Origin: Myxococcales bacterium
GTDB lineage: Bacteria > Myxococcota > Polyangia > Nannocystales > Nannocystaceae
Direction of reading: 5' to 3'
Assembly: GCA_016793465.1 (NCBI GenBank)
Contig: JAEUJW010000053.1
Location: 310,001 to 374,000, forward strand
DNA: 64,000 nt
The position numbers and the translations under genes were made by a program. Of the stretch, positions 42,660 to 57,597 are shown piece after piece. Positions within the stretch are counted from its first letter, which is position 1. Every line of letters starts with the position of its first letter. The notes below the pieces were generated by a model. That model did not search any database. It was not told the origin of the DNA and was given only the letters and a program-made list of their open reading frames with translations.

Positions 42660-43424
42660 GTGCCTCGTACCCCCGCGATGCGCCCCGGTCGGCGCCTGCT
42701 CGGCGTGCTGGTGGCGGTGACGCTCGGCCTGCCGCAGGTCGCGGTCGCCCAGGCGCCGGCGACGGCCGAGCCCGAGGACAAGATGGCGTCGCCGCCGGGC
42801 GCACCGATCTCCGCCGAGGCCGAGGTCACGACCGCCAGCGAGGCCCCGGCTCCGAGCACGCCGGTGGTGTCGAAGCCGCTGCGACCGGGCAAGAAGGGCG
42901 AGCCCCAGCGCCAGCCCTCGCTGGTCGCGCCGGCCAACAACGTGACGCCGGCCGCGGGCATGGGCGGGCGGCTCATCGCGGCCGACGACCCCGAGTCGCG
43001 GCGCGCCGAGGCCGAGCTCGAGGGCACCTCGCTCGACAAGTCCGCGCGCACGGGCGTGCCGCGCCGGCTGCCGCCGCTGCAGCGCGCGGCCTGGTGGTGC
43101 ATGTTCGGGACGTTCGCGCTGGCCAGCACCGGCGGGGTGTTCGCGGGGCTCGCGGAGGTCCAGGAGGACGAGGCCGAGCGCGTGGCGATCACCCTCGACA
43201 CGACCACCGGCGGGCAGCAGCTCTACGCCGGCGACGCGCGCACGGAGTACGAGCGGGCGCTGCGCACGGGGCGGCGCGACGCGAACATCGCCGCGGGGTT
43301 CCTCGCGGTCTCGGGGGCGACGCTGGTGGCCGGGGTGGTGCTGTTCATCGTCCACGCGGCGCGCGCGCGCAAGCAGCCGGGTCGGCTGCGGGCCGGCGCG
43401 GGGGGCCTCGTGGTCCGGTTCTAG
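42660..43424 (+). CDS. Exported or membrane protein with Pro/Ala-rich middle
   Basis: 254 residues. A signal peptide (RRLLGVLVAVTLGLPQVAVAQA) is followed by a ~100-residue Pro/Ala/Glu-rich segment, then two helices (WWCMFGTFALASTGGVFAGL and ANIAAGFLAVSGATLVAGVVLF) separated by ~50 polar residues, and a basic tail. The general pattern occurs in myxobacterial envelope proteins, but I cannot name a family. GTG 42660 is preferred over ATG 42678 because of the -10 position. A lipoprotein gene follows 2 bp downstream. Confidence 0.6.
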   Translation: MPRTPAMRPGRRLLGVLVAVTLGLPQVAVAQAPATAEPEDKMASPPGAPISAEAEVTTASEAPAPSTPVVSKPLRPGKKGEPQRQPSLVAPANNVTPAAGMGGRLIAADDPESRRAEAELEGTSLDKSARTGVPRRLPPLQRAAWWCMFGTFALASTGGVFAGLAEVQEDEAERVAITLDTTTGGQQLYAGDARTEYERALRTGRRDANIAAGFLAVSGATLVAGVVLFIVHAARARKQPGRLRAGAGGLVVRF

Positions 43425-43426
43425 CG

Positions 43427-43891
43427 ATGCGCGGGCGGTTCTCAGCGGTGCTCGTGGCCCTGGCCCTCGGGACAGGCGGCGGGGCGTGCTTCAACGCGCC
43501 GGGCGCGGCGGTGATGTTCGCCTGCGACCCGGCCGGCGAGGCCGCGTGCCCCGACGGCTACACCTGCGAGGACGACGGCTGCTGCCACCGCGACGGCGGG
43601 GACGTCGCGGCCAACGCGGGCCAGTGCCACGTCAACCTCGGCGGCGCGACCGAGCCGACCGAGGCGACGCAGGCGACCGGGGCGTCAGGTCCGACGGCGA
43701 CGGACGTAGGCTCGTCGACGGCGACCGGCGCGACGAGCAGCGACGGCACCGGCGACGCGAGCAGCGAAGGCAGCAGCGAGACGAGCGAGACGAGCGCCGG
43801 CGAGGCGACGGGGACGGGCGAGAGCGGTACGGGCGGGACGACCGGCCAGGCAGGACAGGAGCACCGTGGGACTTCGAGATTTCTTCAATAG
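43427..43891 (+). CDS. Lipoprotein with Thr/Ser/Gly tether
   Basis: 154 residues. MRGRFSAVLVALALGTGGGAC is a lipoprotein signal; a short Cys-rich head (CDPAGEAACPDGYTCEDDGCCH) is followed by a long Thr/Ser/Gly/Glu-rich tail. Here the low-complexity part is C-terminal, unlike most lipoproteins in this window. The end overlaps the HEAT-like gene by 26 bp and contains that gene's Shine-Dalgarno. CTGGCC-CTCG-GGACAG at 43460-43475, within the signal-peptide codons, resembles the hairpin element. Confidence 0.6.
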   Translation: MRGRFSAVLVALALGTGGGACFNAPGAAVMFACDPAGEAACPDGYTCEDDGCCHRDGGDVAANAGQCHVNLGGATEPTEATQATGASGPTATDVGSSTATGATSSDGTGDASSEGSSETSETSAGEATGTGESGTGGTTGQAGQEHRGTSRFLQ

Positions 43892-44594
43892 CGGGGCGCG
43901 CAGCAAGAACAAGCTGGACAGGCTGGCGAAGGCCATCGTCAACCAGTACGGGCAGTCGGCGGACCGCTACCACGCGATGCAGCAGCTGCTGGAGATCGGG
44001 ACGGTGCCGGCGATCGTGCTGCTGATGAAGCGGTTCACCATGAACGCCAGCAAGAGCATCGAGGACGAGGAGGAGAAGGGCTGGGTGTTCCGCCAGATCA
44101 CCGGGCTCGACAAGACCGTGGCCCTGCCGGCGGCCAAGGAGTTCTGCACGCAGGCCGACAACATCGCCTGGGTGCTGCGCATCGTCGAGGAGCTGGCCGA
44201 CGAGAAGCAGGAGTGGGAGATCCTCGACGCCCTGCTCGAGCGCCACCCGCCGACCTACGCGCGCGACCCGGCGACCAAGCAGCAGATGCTGACGCACGTC
44301 GCCGAGATCGACAACCCGCGGGTCGCGGAGATCCTCGCGCGCTACCTCGAGGACCCGGACGAGAGCATCCGCTTCCAGGCCGCCGAGGCGCTGCTCGACA
44401 TCGCCGACGGGGGCTCGCTCGGTCCCCTGGTCGGGCGCCTGGCCAACAAGGACGAGGACTCGCTGCGGCTGCGCACCAAGATCTTGACGGGGCTGTCCCG
44501 CCTGGGCTGGGACGTGTCCGCCTACAAGGACCAGATCGTGCCGAACCTCGGCAGCGAGCACGTGTTCGACGGGACCAGGATCAAGGAGCGCTGA
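43866..44594 (+). CDS. HEAT-repeat-like protein upstream of carB
   Basis: 242 residues, cytosolic, all-helical. The C-terminal half has HEAT-like pairs: [31 protein letters not shown] and [23 protein letters not shown]. The GTG start at 43866 is chosen because CAGGAG lies 5 nt upstream, within the preceding gene. Its stop is 2 bp before carB, suggesting co-expression. HEAT proteins usually scaffold other proteins; no partner is evident. Confidence 0.78.
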   Translation: MGLRDFFNSGARSKNKLDRLAKAIVNQYGQSADRYHAMQQLLEIGTVPAIVLLMKRFTMNASKSIEDEEEKGWVFRQITGLDKTVALPAAKEFCTQADNIAWVLRIVEELADEKQEWEILDALLERHPPTYARDPATKQQMLTHVAEIDNPRVAEILARYLEDPDESIRFQAAEALLDIADGGSLGPLVGRLANKDEDSLRLRTKILTGLSRLGWDVSAYKDQIVPNLGSEHVFDGTRIKER

Positions 44595-44596
44595 CG

Positions 44597-47914
<3,318 letters not shown>

Positions 47915-47930
47915 CTCCTTCGAGGCGGCC

Positions 47931-48422
47931 ATGTCCAGCGAGCAAAAGATCCCGATGACCCCGGCCTGCTTCGAGCGGCTGAAGGCGGAGCTGAAGCAGA
48001 TCAAGGAGCACGACCGGGCCGAGAACGTCCGCGAGATCGAGACGGCCCGCGAGCACGGCGACCTCCGCGAGAACGCGGAGTACCACGCCGCCAAGGAGCG
48101 CCAGGCCCAGCTCGACGGGCGCATGCGCTACCTCGAGACGCGCCTCAGCCTGGCCCAGGTCATCGACCCGACGACGGTCAAGGAGTCGAAGGTGACGTTC
48201 GGCGCGACCGTCACCCTCAACGACGTCGACAACGACACCGAGGTCGTCTACCACATCGTCGGCGAGGACGAGTCGGACGCGACCAGCGGCAAGATCTCGA
48301 TCTCGGCGCCGATCGCCCGGGCGATGCTCGGCAAGCGCAAGGGCGACGAAGTGGTCGTCAAGCTGCCGCGCGGCGACCGCGAGTACGAGGTCGTGCGCGT
48401 CGAGTACAAGGCCATCCCGTGA
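47931..48422 (+). CDS. greA: Transcription elongation factor GreA
   Basis: 163 residues. The N-terminal coiled coil carries HGDLRENAEYHAAKERQ (the conserved D/E tip region near residue 43), and the C-terminal domain begins FGATVTLNDVDNDTE and includes SAPIARAMLGKRKGDEV. It stimulates RNA polymerase to cleave backtracked transcripts. The ATG is 16 bp after carB, so it is probably co-transcribed. Its TGA overlaps the next gene's GTG (GTGA). Confidence 0.96.
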   Translation: MSSEQKIPMTPACFERLKAELKQIKEHDRAENVREIETAREHGDLRENAEYHAAKERQAQLDGRMRYLETRLSLAQVIDPTTVKESKVTFGATVTLNDVDNDTEVVYHIVGEDESDATSGKISISAPIARAMLGKRKGDEVVVKLPRGDREYEVVRVEYKAIP

Positions 48423-48973
48423 GCGCGTGGCCAGGCATCTGCGCCCGCGTGGCGCTCGCGGCGGCGGTGCTGGCCGGCGCCGGCTGCCGCGGCAAGCTCG
48501 GCTCGGACTGCCGCTGCGCGTCGGACTGCCGCGCCGGCCTGGTCTGCCTCGCCGAGGGCGACAAGGCCCTGGCGGCCTCGCAGTGCTACGACCCCGGGGT
48601 GCTCGGCGAGTGCGTCGAGGCCGAGGAGGCCGACACCGAGGGCGAGGGCGGCGTGCTCCCGACCGAGGCGCCGATGTACATGGACTTCATGCACTCGCGG
48701 CGCGACTTCCAGCCGGGCTCGAGCGTCAGCGACTCGGCGGCGACCACCGGGACCACCGCGGAGACCACGGGCTCGACCGGACCGATGACGGGCACGACGG
48801 GCACGACGGGCACTTCGTCGACGGGCGAGACCACGGGGACCAGCACCGGCACGACGGGCACGTCGACCGGGGGCGAGACGGGCACGACGGGCACGTCGAC
48901 CGGGGGCGAGACGGGCACGTCGACCGGGAGCGAGACGGGCACGACCGGCGGCACGACCAGCTCGACCACGTAG
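48419..48973 (+). CDS. Lipoprotein with C-terminal Thr/Gly repeat tail
   Basis: 184 residues, GTG start overlapping the greA stop (GTGA), so translationally coupled. A hydrophobic stretch ends VLAGAGC, a lipobox. A six-Cys head (CRCASDCRAGLVC, QCYDP, ECVEAE) precedes a ~90-residue tail of TGTTGTS and STGGETG repeats. The tail resembles heavily O-glycosylated or cell-wall-spanning tethers; glycosylation is a guess. No functional link to greA is apparent. Confidence 0.65.
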   Translation: MSAWPGICARVALAAAVLAGAGCRGKLGSDCRCASDCRAGLVCLAEGDKALAASQCYDPGVLGECVEAEEADTEGEGGVLPTEAPMYMDFMHSRRDFQPGSSVSDSAATTGTTAETTGSTGPMTGTTGTTGTSSTGETTGTSTGTTGTSTGGETGTTGTSTGGETGTSTGSETGTTGGTTSSTT

Positions 48974-48980
48974 GCCGGCG

Positions 48981-49406
48981 ATGACGGCGACGGATCACTG
49001 GCTGTGGCGCCTCGACGCCGACGCGTGGCTGCGGGCCGCCGAGGTCGAGCTGCAGGCCGGCCACGCGCACGCGGCCAGCCGCCGCGCGGCCGTGACGCAC
49101 GCGCGGCGGGCGGCGGGCATGGCGATCAACGCGGTGCTGGCGGCGACGCCGGGCGAGGAGCTGCGCTGGGGCCGGAGCTACCTCGAACACCTGCAGGCGC
49201 TGGCGCGGGCCGACGCGACCACGCTGGCGCCGCTGCCCGAGGAAGTGCGCGAGGCGGCGGCGCGGCTGCTGGCGATCGCCCCGGTGGCGCCGCCGGGGCT
49301 GGTGACGCTGGCCCGCGGGCCCCACGCGGCGGCCGACGAGGCGCTGGCGGCGGCGGAGCGAGTGGCCGTGGCGTGCGCGGCGGTGGTCGCGGCGACGGCG
49401 AGGTGA
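48981..49406 (+). CDS. Possible HEPN-like helical protein
   Basis: 141 residues. WLRAAEVELQAG followed by ASRRAAVTHARRAAGMAINAVLA resembles the first helices of HEPN domains (A-E-x-L ... A-x-x-A-A-x-x-A-x-x-A-L), which often occur in nucleotidyltransferase-linked RNases, though the RxxxxH catalytic motif is not clearly placed. It starts 7 bp after the lipoprotein gene. The rest is Ala/Glu-rich helix. No partner toxin/antitoxin gene is seen. Confidence 0.5.
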   Translation: MTATDHWLWRLDADAWLRAAEVELQAGHAHAASRRAAVTHARRAAGMAINAVLAATPGEELRWGRSYLEHLQALARADATTLAPLPEEVREAAARLLAIAPVAPPGLVTLARGPHAAADEALAAAERVAVACAAVVAATAR

Positions 49407-49561
49407 ACCTCGACCCGGCGAGCACGCGGCGCCGGAGCGCGCGAACGAGCGGGCCGGCGCGGGGCGCCGTGGGCGGGTGAGTGGCCCTGGAGCGCACGGA
49501 TGCGGGGGACAACTCGGCGTTCGAGAGGTCGGGGCGGTGCGATAGGCTCGAGGCGCGGCGG

Positions 49562-51541
49562 ATGCGACGTCACGCTCTCACACTCGCGGGTCTGCTGGCG
49601 GGCTGCGGCGGCGGCGGCGTGGCCGTGCCGGGCTCGACGGGCGGGCCGGACACGAGCGACGGCGACGGACCGACGAGCGGCGAGGCGACGGGCAGCTCGG
49701 GCGCGTCGGACACGTCGACGGCGACGGACGGGCCGGGCACGACGAACGGGCCGCGGCTCATGTGGTGGACGCCGGCGACGACGCCTGGCAGCAGCGTGTT
49801 CGTGCGGGTCAACCGCGCGCTGGCGGCGGTCGAGCTGCGGGTCGGCGGGCACCTGTTGGGCGCGCCGCTGGTCGCCAGCGAGGTCCTGAGCGGCGAGCAG
49901 GGCGGGCTGTTCGCGCTGCCGGAGGGGCTCGGGGCGGGGCCGACCACGCTCGCGGTGCGGGCGGCGGGGGCCGACGCGGACGCCGACACCGCCGACCTGG
50001 CGATCCAGGCGCCGACGTTCGTCGACGTGGCCGACGCGGTCGGCCTGAGCAACCTGCACGACGTGAGCGGGCACCCGCAGCAGTGCGCGTGGAGTCAGAC
50101 GGGCGTCGGCTTCGCGGACGTCGACAACGACGGCGACAGCGACGCCTACGTCGGCAACGTCGGCGGCCCGGGGCGGCTGCTGCGCAACGAGGGCGCCGCG
50201 CCGGGCGAGCTGCCGGCGTTCGTCGACGTGACCGGCGCGCTGGGCCTGACGGTCGACAACGTGGCGGCGGTGAGCTTCGCCGACTACGACGGCGACGGCG
50301 ACCGCGACGTGTTCGTCGGCCGGCGCGGGCCCAACGCGCTGCTGCAGAACCGGCTGATCGAGGACGGCGCGCTCGGGTTCGTCGACGTGACGGCGGCGGC
50401 CGGGGTGGCCGGCGGCGAGCAGCGCAGCATGGGCGCGGCCTGGGGCGACTACGACGGCGACGGCGACCTCGACCTCTACGTCGTCAACCACGCGCTGTGC
50501 TTCCCGGTGAGTGGCAGCGTGCTGGCGCCGGAGGACCGGCTATACCGCAACGACGGCGGGGTGTTCGTCGAGGTCACGCAGCTGCTGGCGCCGGACCCGG
50601 CGATCGGGTTCTCGGCCGCCTGGGTCGACCTCGAGCTCGACGGCGACGTCGACCTGGTGGTGATCAACGACCACGTCGGCGGCGGGCTGTCGGGGCCGAA
50701 CGCGGTGTGGCGCAACGACGGCCCGGGCGACGAACCGGGGGCGTGGCGCTTCACCGACGTGAGCGTCGCCAGCGGGCTGGCGATCGCGGCGGGGGCCGGC
50801 GACGAGGGCGCGAACGGGATGGGGCTGGCGATCGGCGACGTCAACCACGACGGCTATCCGGACGTGGCGTTCACCAACATCGGGCCCAACTTCCTGATGC
50901 TGAGCCGCGGCGACGGGACCTTCGAGGACGCGTCCGAGGCCCGGCAGATCCGCCGGGGCGGGCTGCCGTGGAAGCGGCCGTCGATCACGTGGGCGGTCCA
51001 CCTGTTCGACCACGACAACGACGCCGACCTCGACCTGTACTACGCGGGCGGGGACATCCACGGCGACGCGCTCATCCCCGACGCGCTGCTGCGCAACGAC
51101 GGCGAGGTGTTCCGCGAGGTGACGTGGGGCGTCGGGCTGGTCGACCTCGGGCACGCGAAGGGCTCGGCGCTGGTCGACCTCGACCGCGACGGCTCGCTCG
51201 ACCTGGCGACGGCGCACTGGGCCCGGCCGCTGCGGGTGTTCAATAATCGTCATGCGACGGTCGGGTCGCCGGGACGCTGGCTGGTGGTCGAGCTGGTCGG
51301 GGCGGGGGCGAACCGCGACGCGATCGGCGGCCGGGTCGCGGTCGAGGCCCCGGGCTTGCCGGTGCAGACGTGCTTCGTGACCGGCAGCCCCGCGCTCGGG
51401 GCGGGCGGGGAGCCGATCTGCCACTTCGGGCTGGCCGGGGCCGCGACGATCTCCAAGCTGACGATCACCTGGCCGAACGGACAGGTGACGACCCCGCCGC
51501 CGCCGGCGGTCGACTCGCGGGTGACGTTCGTGCAGCCGTGA
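49562..51541 (+). CDS. CRTAC1-like lipoprotein: FG-GAP/VCBS repeats with ASPIC/UnbV domain
   Basis: 659 residues. MRRHALTLAGLLAGC is a lipoprotein signal, then a Thr/Ser/Gly tether. Several calcium-binding propeller repeats follow: FADVDNDGDSDAYVG, FADYDGDGDRDVFVG, WGDYDGDGDLDLYVV, IGDVNHDGYPDVAFTN and FDHDNDADLDLYYAG. The C-terminus (NRDAIGGRVAVEA ... TITWPNGQV) is an ASPIC/UnbV domain. This is the CRTAC1 architecture, typically surface-exposed. ATG 49562 is used rather than the upstream frame because it begins the signal peptide; TAGGCT (49543) would give a ~7-nt leader. Confidence 0.88.
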   Translation: MRRHALTLAGLLAGCGGGGVAVPGSTGGPDTSDGDGPTSGEATGSSGASDTSTATDGPGTTNGPRLMWWTPATTPGSSVFVRVNRALAAVELRVGGHLLGAPLVASEVLSGEQGGLFALPEGLGAGPTTLAVRAAGADADADTADLAIQAPTFVDVADAVGLSNLHDVSGHPQQCAWSQTGVGFADVDNDGDSDAYVGNVGGPGRLLRNEGAAPGELPAFVDVTGALGLTVDNVAAVSFADYDGDGDRDVFVGRRGPNALLQNRLIEDGALGFVDVTAAAGVAGGEQRSMGAAWGDYDGDGDLDLYVVNHALCFPVSGSVLAPEDRLYRNDGGVFVEVTQLLAPDPAIGFSAAWVDLELDGDVDLVVINDHVGGGLSGPNAVWRNDGPGDEPGAWRFTDVSVASGLAIAAGAGDEGANGMGLAIGDVNHDGYPDVAFTNIGPNFLMLSRGDGTFEDASEARQIRRGGLPWKRPSITWAVHLFDHDNDADLDLYYAGGDIHGDALIPDALLRNDGEVFREVTWGVGLVDLGHAKGSALVDLDRDGSLDLATAHWARPLRVFNNRHATVGSPGRWLVVELVGAGANRDAIGGRVAVEAPGLPVQTCFVTGSPALGAGGEPICHFGLAGAATISKLTITWPNGQVTTPPPPAVDSRVTFVQP

Positions 51542-51543
51542 CG

Positions 51544-52047
51544 TCAGGCGGCCAGGCGCTTGTACTCTTTCAGGGCCGCCTCGCAGCGCTCGGCGCAGTC
51601 GCGGCAGGCGTCGTGGTGGCTGGCGTGCTGGCGGCAGGCCTCCTCGCAGCGGGTCAGCACGGCCACGGCGACGCCGGCTTGCGCCTTTAATTCGGGGGAG
51701 CCGGCGGCGGCGAGGGCCTGCGTGGCCTGGCTGACGGCGATCATGTCGGAGACGGCGCGGGCGCAGGCGGCCAGGCTGGTGTCGCCGACGCCGAGCAGGC
51801 CGAGGCAGTGCTGCAGGCAGATCTGCCCGGCGGCGATGCAGGCGCTGGCGCAGCGCATGGCCGACTCGTCGGGGCCGGCGGCGGCGTGCTGCTTGGGCTC
51901 GGGCGCGGGCGGCTCGGGCACCGACGGTTTGATTGTGGTCGGCGCGGGGGTCGGGACCGGATCGGTGGTCTCGACGCGGTTGACCGGGCCTTCGGCGGAG
52001 CAGGCGGCCAGGACGGGGGGGCCGATCATGAAGTCGCGGCGCAGCAT
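51544..52047 (-). CDS. Csp-like copper-storage (DUF326-type) four-helix protein with Tat lipoprotein signal
   Basis: 167 residues. MLRRDFMIGPPVLAAC combines a twin-arginine motif and a lipobox. The mature protein is helical with ten cysteines on repeating positions: MRCASACIAAGQICLQHC, LAACARAV, LTRCEEACRQHASHHDACRDCAERC. CxxxC pairs lining a four-helix bundle are the signature of Csp copper-storage proteins, which hold many Cu(I) ions; Tat export also fits Csp1. GGAGGAACC precedes the ATG (SD spacing 5-6), a leadered start with TACCGT upstream. It is convergent with the CRTAC1-like gene, 2 bp apart. Confidence 0.75.
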   Translation of the reverse strand: MLRRDFMIGPPVLAACSAEGPVNRVETTDPVPTPAPTTIKPSVPEPPAPEPKQHAAAGPDESAMRCASACIAAGQICLQHCLGLLGVGDTSLAACARAVSDMIAVSQATQALAAAGSPELKAQAGVAVAVLTRCEEACRQHASHHDACRDCAERCEAALKEYKRLAA

Positions 52048-52361
52048 GGTTCCTCCGGCCCGCGCGAGCGAGCCAGGCCACGGTAGCACGCGTGGGACGT
52101 CGCACGGCCGCGGCGGACGGCCCTCGCCCGCGAGGCGGGGTTTATCGGGGGGTGCCTGCCCACGAAATGTTTGCGAAGGGGCTGAGATGTCCTTCGGGAC
52201 ATGTCGTCGGCGGGCCGGCGCGGGGCTCGCTGGGCCGGGTCGCCGGCTGGATGGCCGAAGGGACAGGTGCGGCTGTCTCGAGGGTCAGGCGCTGGTAGCG
52301 AGGGCGGAGCGCGAGGGCGAGCGGGCCCCGGTCGCGGACGGCCGCACGAGGTCGGGGACCG
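52048..52361. other. Intergenic region with two hairpins of the GGACAG family
   Basis: 314 bp between two minus-strand genes. ATGTCC-TTCG-GGACAT (52187-52202) is a perfect 6-bp stem with a UUCG-type tetraloop; ATGGCC-GAAG-GGACAG-GTGC (52251-52270) is an imperfect relative, and its GACAG can also pair with CTGTC at 52273. The hairpins may act as terminators for the outer-membrane protein gene or processing signals. No gene seen. Confidence 0.5.
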
Positions 52362-53045
52362 CTAAAAGTAGAACGTGAGGCCGAGCTGGCCGCCGGCGGC
52401 CACCGCGGTGCGGGCGGTGACGCTGACGCCCGAGCGCGTGATGTCGGGGCCGATCGGCACCACGCCCTGGCCGTAGAGGCTGACGCGGTCGGCGATGAAG
52501 TACTCGATGCCGAGGATCGGGCCGACGCTGATGTTGACGAGGTAGTTGCCGGGGCCGGGCGGGTGCACGTAGTGGGTGTGGAGGAACGCGCCGAAGTACG
52601 GGGCGATGCGCCGCCACACGCGGAAGCCCTTCAAAATTGCCACCGACGCGCTGATGCCGGCGGCGGTCGCGGGCGTGGCCTGGCCGGGGGTCTGCACGCG
52701 GGCCACCCCGGCGCCGAACGAGAACGGCAGCACGAAGCGCTTGAACACGCGGCGGACCCCGATCTCGGTGAACAGCAGGCCGTCGCCGAAGCTCTGGTCG
52801 GAGCCGGCGAGCGACAGCGGGGCGAGGCCGCCGAAGATGAAGGTCATGCCCCAGTTGCCGGGGGCGGCGCGCACCACCGGCTGGGTGTCGGGGGGCGGGG
52901 ACTGGCTCGCAGCGGGGGGCGCGGGCGCGGGGGTCGGGGCCGAGGTGGTGACGGGCGCGGCGGCGGGGGTCGGCGTGGCGATCGGTGCGGACTGGACGAC
53001 GAGGGCCTGCGAGAGCGCGAGCCATCCGACGAGGGCGAGGACCAT
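52362..53045 (-). CDS. Probable outer-membrane beta-barrel protein
   Basis: 227 residues. A signal sequence (MVLALVGWLALSQALVVQS) is followed by a Pro/Ala/Thr-rich linker, then amphipathic beta strands (FVLPFSFGAGVARV, YFGAFLHTHYVH, YLVNISVGPILGIEYFIADRVSLYGQG) ending in a C-terminal aromatic, LGLTFYF, the usual outer-membrane insertion signal. Function unknown. TACGAT lies 9 nt before the ATG. Confidence 0.75.
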   Translation of the reverse strand: MVLALVGWLALSQALVVQSAPIATPTPAAAPVTTSAPTPAPAPPAASQSPPPDTQPVVRAAPGNWGMTFIFGGLAPLSLAGSDQSFGDGLLFTEIGVRRVFKRFVLPFSFGAGVARVQTPGQATPATAAGISASVAILKGFRVWRRIAPYFGAFLHTHYVHPPGPGNYLVNISVGPILGIEYFIADRVSLYGQGVVPIGPDITRSGVSVTARTAVAAGGQLGLTFYF

Positions 53046-53116
53046 TCGTCGATCATCGTATCGACTCGCACGGCGAGTGTCGCCGAGCGGGGTCGCACGG
53101 CGTGCTTGTGCGCGTT

Positions 53117-55119
53117 TCAGCCGGCGTCGGCCGGGGCTTCTTCGATCTGCCAGCGCTCGAACACCGCGGGCGTGTTGTCGACCTCGATGAGGAACTTGCT
53201 GGCGCGCAGCATGTGCGAAGGTCCGTCGCGGGTCTCCTCGATCACCGGGTAGGTCATGTACAGCTCGTCGCCGGCCCGCGTGGTCGCCACGTAGAACAGG
53301 CGGCGCTCCTCCTCGAGGTCGGCGGGCTGGCGCATGGCGGTGGCCATGGGGAAGCGGCCGTCGGCCAGCCACAGCATGAAGCAGACCGGCCACTCGAGGC
53401 CCTTGGCCTGGTGGATGGTCGAGAGCACGAGCATGTCGTCGCGGGGCTCGGCGCCGAGGACGTTCTCGGCCGCGACGCCCTGGACGAGCGCGAGCTCGCC
53501 GAGGAACTCGCTGGCGCCGGGCCAGCGCTCGGCGTAGCCGGCGAGCTGCTCGAGGTCCTCCTTGCGCGCGGCGGCGTTGGGGAAGTTGCGCTCGGCGTAG
53601 TCGCCGTAGTGCTGCTCGACCACGCGGCGGATCATGTCGCCGGGGTTGTGCTGCGCGGGGTCCTCGAGCAGGGCCCACAGCTTGCCGAGGCGGGCCAGGG
53701 CCTCGCGCGTGCGCCCCTTGGCGAGGGCGGACTGCTCGGCCAGCACCTGGGCGCTGGAGCCCTTGGCGCCGGCGAGCGCCTGGGCCAGCTGCTCGGCCGT
53801 CTGCGCGCCGACGCCCGGCCACAGGCGCAGCAGGCGGATCCAGCTGAGGGCGTCCTGGGGGTTCTGGCGCGCGCGCAGGTAGGCGACGACGTCCTTGATG
53901 TGGGCCTGCTCGAAGAACCGCAGGCCCGAGCGCACGGTGAACGGGATCTGCCGGCGGGTGAGCTCGACCTGCAGCTCGAGGCTGTGGCTGTGGTTGCGGT
54001 AGAGCACGGCCATGCGCGACAGCGGCAGGTCGTACTCGTGGTGCAGCTCGAGCACGCGCTGGGCCACGAACTCGGCCTGCTGGAACACGTCGCGCAGGGG
54101 GATCAGCGCCGGGCGCGGGCCCGACTTCTTAACGGCCGTCAGCTCCTTGGGGTACTGGCTGCGGTTGTGGCCGATGCTGCGGTTGGCGAGCGCGAGGATC
54201 TCGGGGGTGCTGCGGTAGTTGACGGTGAGCTTGTAGATCAGCGCCTCGGGGTGGCGCACGCGGAAGGCCCCGATCTGGTTGAAGTCGGCGCCGCGGAACG
54301 AGTAGATCGACTGGGCGTCGTCGCCGACGCAGGTCAGCGACCTGTGGTCGCGGGCCATGGCGTCGCACAGCGCGCCCTGGATGGCGTTGATGTCCTGGTA
54401 CTCGTCGACGAGCACGTGGTCGTAGGCGGCGCGCAGCTCGTCGGCCACCTCCGAGAGCTGCGGCTCCTCGAGGATGCGCAGCCACTCGCCGAGCAGGTCG
54501 TCGAAGTCGCACACGTTCATCTGGCGCTTGCGCTCGACGTAGCGGCGGGCGACCCGCTCCATCATGCCGACCTGGTCGAGCATCTTTAAATATTGCTGCT
54601 CGACGACCGCGCCGATCGGCTGGCGGGTGCCGGAGGCCAGGCCGATGATGCCGGCGAGCACCTTCGGCGTGGGGAAGCGGCGGGCGGTGAGGGCCTCGAC
54701 GCCGAGCTCGGTGATCACCGAGGCGAGCAGGGTGCGCGCGTCCTCGGGGTCGAGGATGCCGAAGTCGGGGCCGAGGCCGACGGCCTGGCCGTAGCGGCGG
54801 AGGACGCGGTTGCCGATGTGGTGGAAGGTGCCGGCCGAGCAGCGGCGCATGTCGATGCCGAGCAGCGACTCGACGCGGCCGACCATCTCGCGCGCGGCCC
54901 GGTTGGTGAACGTGCACAGGAGGATCCGCTCGGGCGGGCAGCCGCCGGCGACGAGGCGGGCGACGCGGGTGGTCAGGGTGCGCGTCTTGCCGGTGCCGGC
55001 GCCGGCGAGCACGAGCAGCTCGCGCGGCGGGGCCTCGACGACGGCGACCTGCTGGGCGTTCAGACCCGCGGTGAGGTCGACGGCCTGGCGCTGGGGCGCG
55101 CTGGTCTTCAGGACGTACT

Positions 55120-55123
<4 letters not shown>
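53117..55123 (-). CDS. UvrD/Rep-family SF1 DNA helicase
   Basis: 668 residues, GTG start. Walker A is [11 protein letters not shown] near residue 42; VDEYQDIN is motif [16 protein letters not shown] motif [12 protein letters not shown] motif IV; and [11 protein letters not shown] motif V. This is the UvrD/PcrA/Rep pattern for 3'-5' ATP-dependent unwinding in repair or fork restart. It lacks a RecB-type nuclease domain. The start overlaps the stop of the S9 peptidase gene (GTGA), an odd pairing of unrelated functions that implies co-expression. Confidence 0.92.
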
Positions 55124-57435
<2,312 letters not shown>

Positions 57436-57551
57436 GGACGGAGACAGGGACACGGTGCGGCCCGGGGCGGTTGCGGCGGCCGGGTCAGGTCGAGGTCGAG
57501 GCGGCGGCGCCGGGCGGGCATACAGTCCAAAATTCGCCGCCTGCTGTCCAT

Positions 57552-57573
57552 CGGCCCCGCTTGCGTGGGGCCG
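57552..57573. promoter_or_regulatory. Dyad in the divergent promoter region
   Basis: CGGCCCC (57552-57558) and GGGGCCG (57567-57573) form a perfect 7-bp inverted repeat with an 8-nt centre, between the divergent S9 peptidase and DUF6918-like genes. It could be an operator; this is positional inference. Confidence 0.3.
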
Positions 57574-57585
57574 GGAAATCGGCCA

Positions 57586-57591
57586 TATAGC
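57586..57591 (+). promoter_or_regulatory. -10 hexamer TATAGC, leaderless-type promoter
   Basis: TATAGC ends 6 nt before ATG 57598, predicting transcription at the start codon. Confidence 0.4.
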
Positions 57592-57597
57592 GCGCCG

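Noticed and set aside
48981..49406. HEPN/MNT toxin-antitoxin pair
   Set aside because: No nucleotidyltransferase partner is adjacent and the RxxxxH motif is not clear, so only a HEPN-like fold is suggested.
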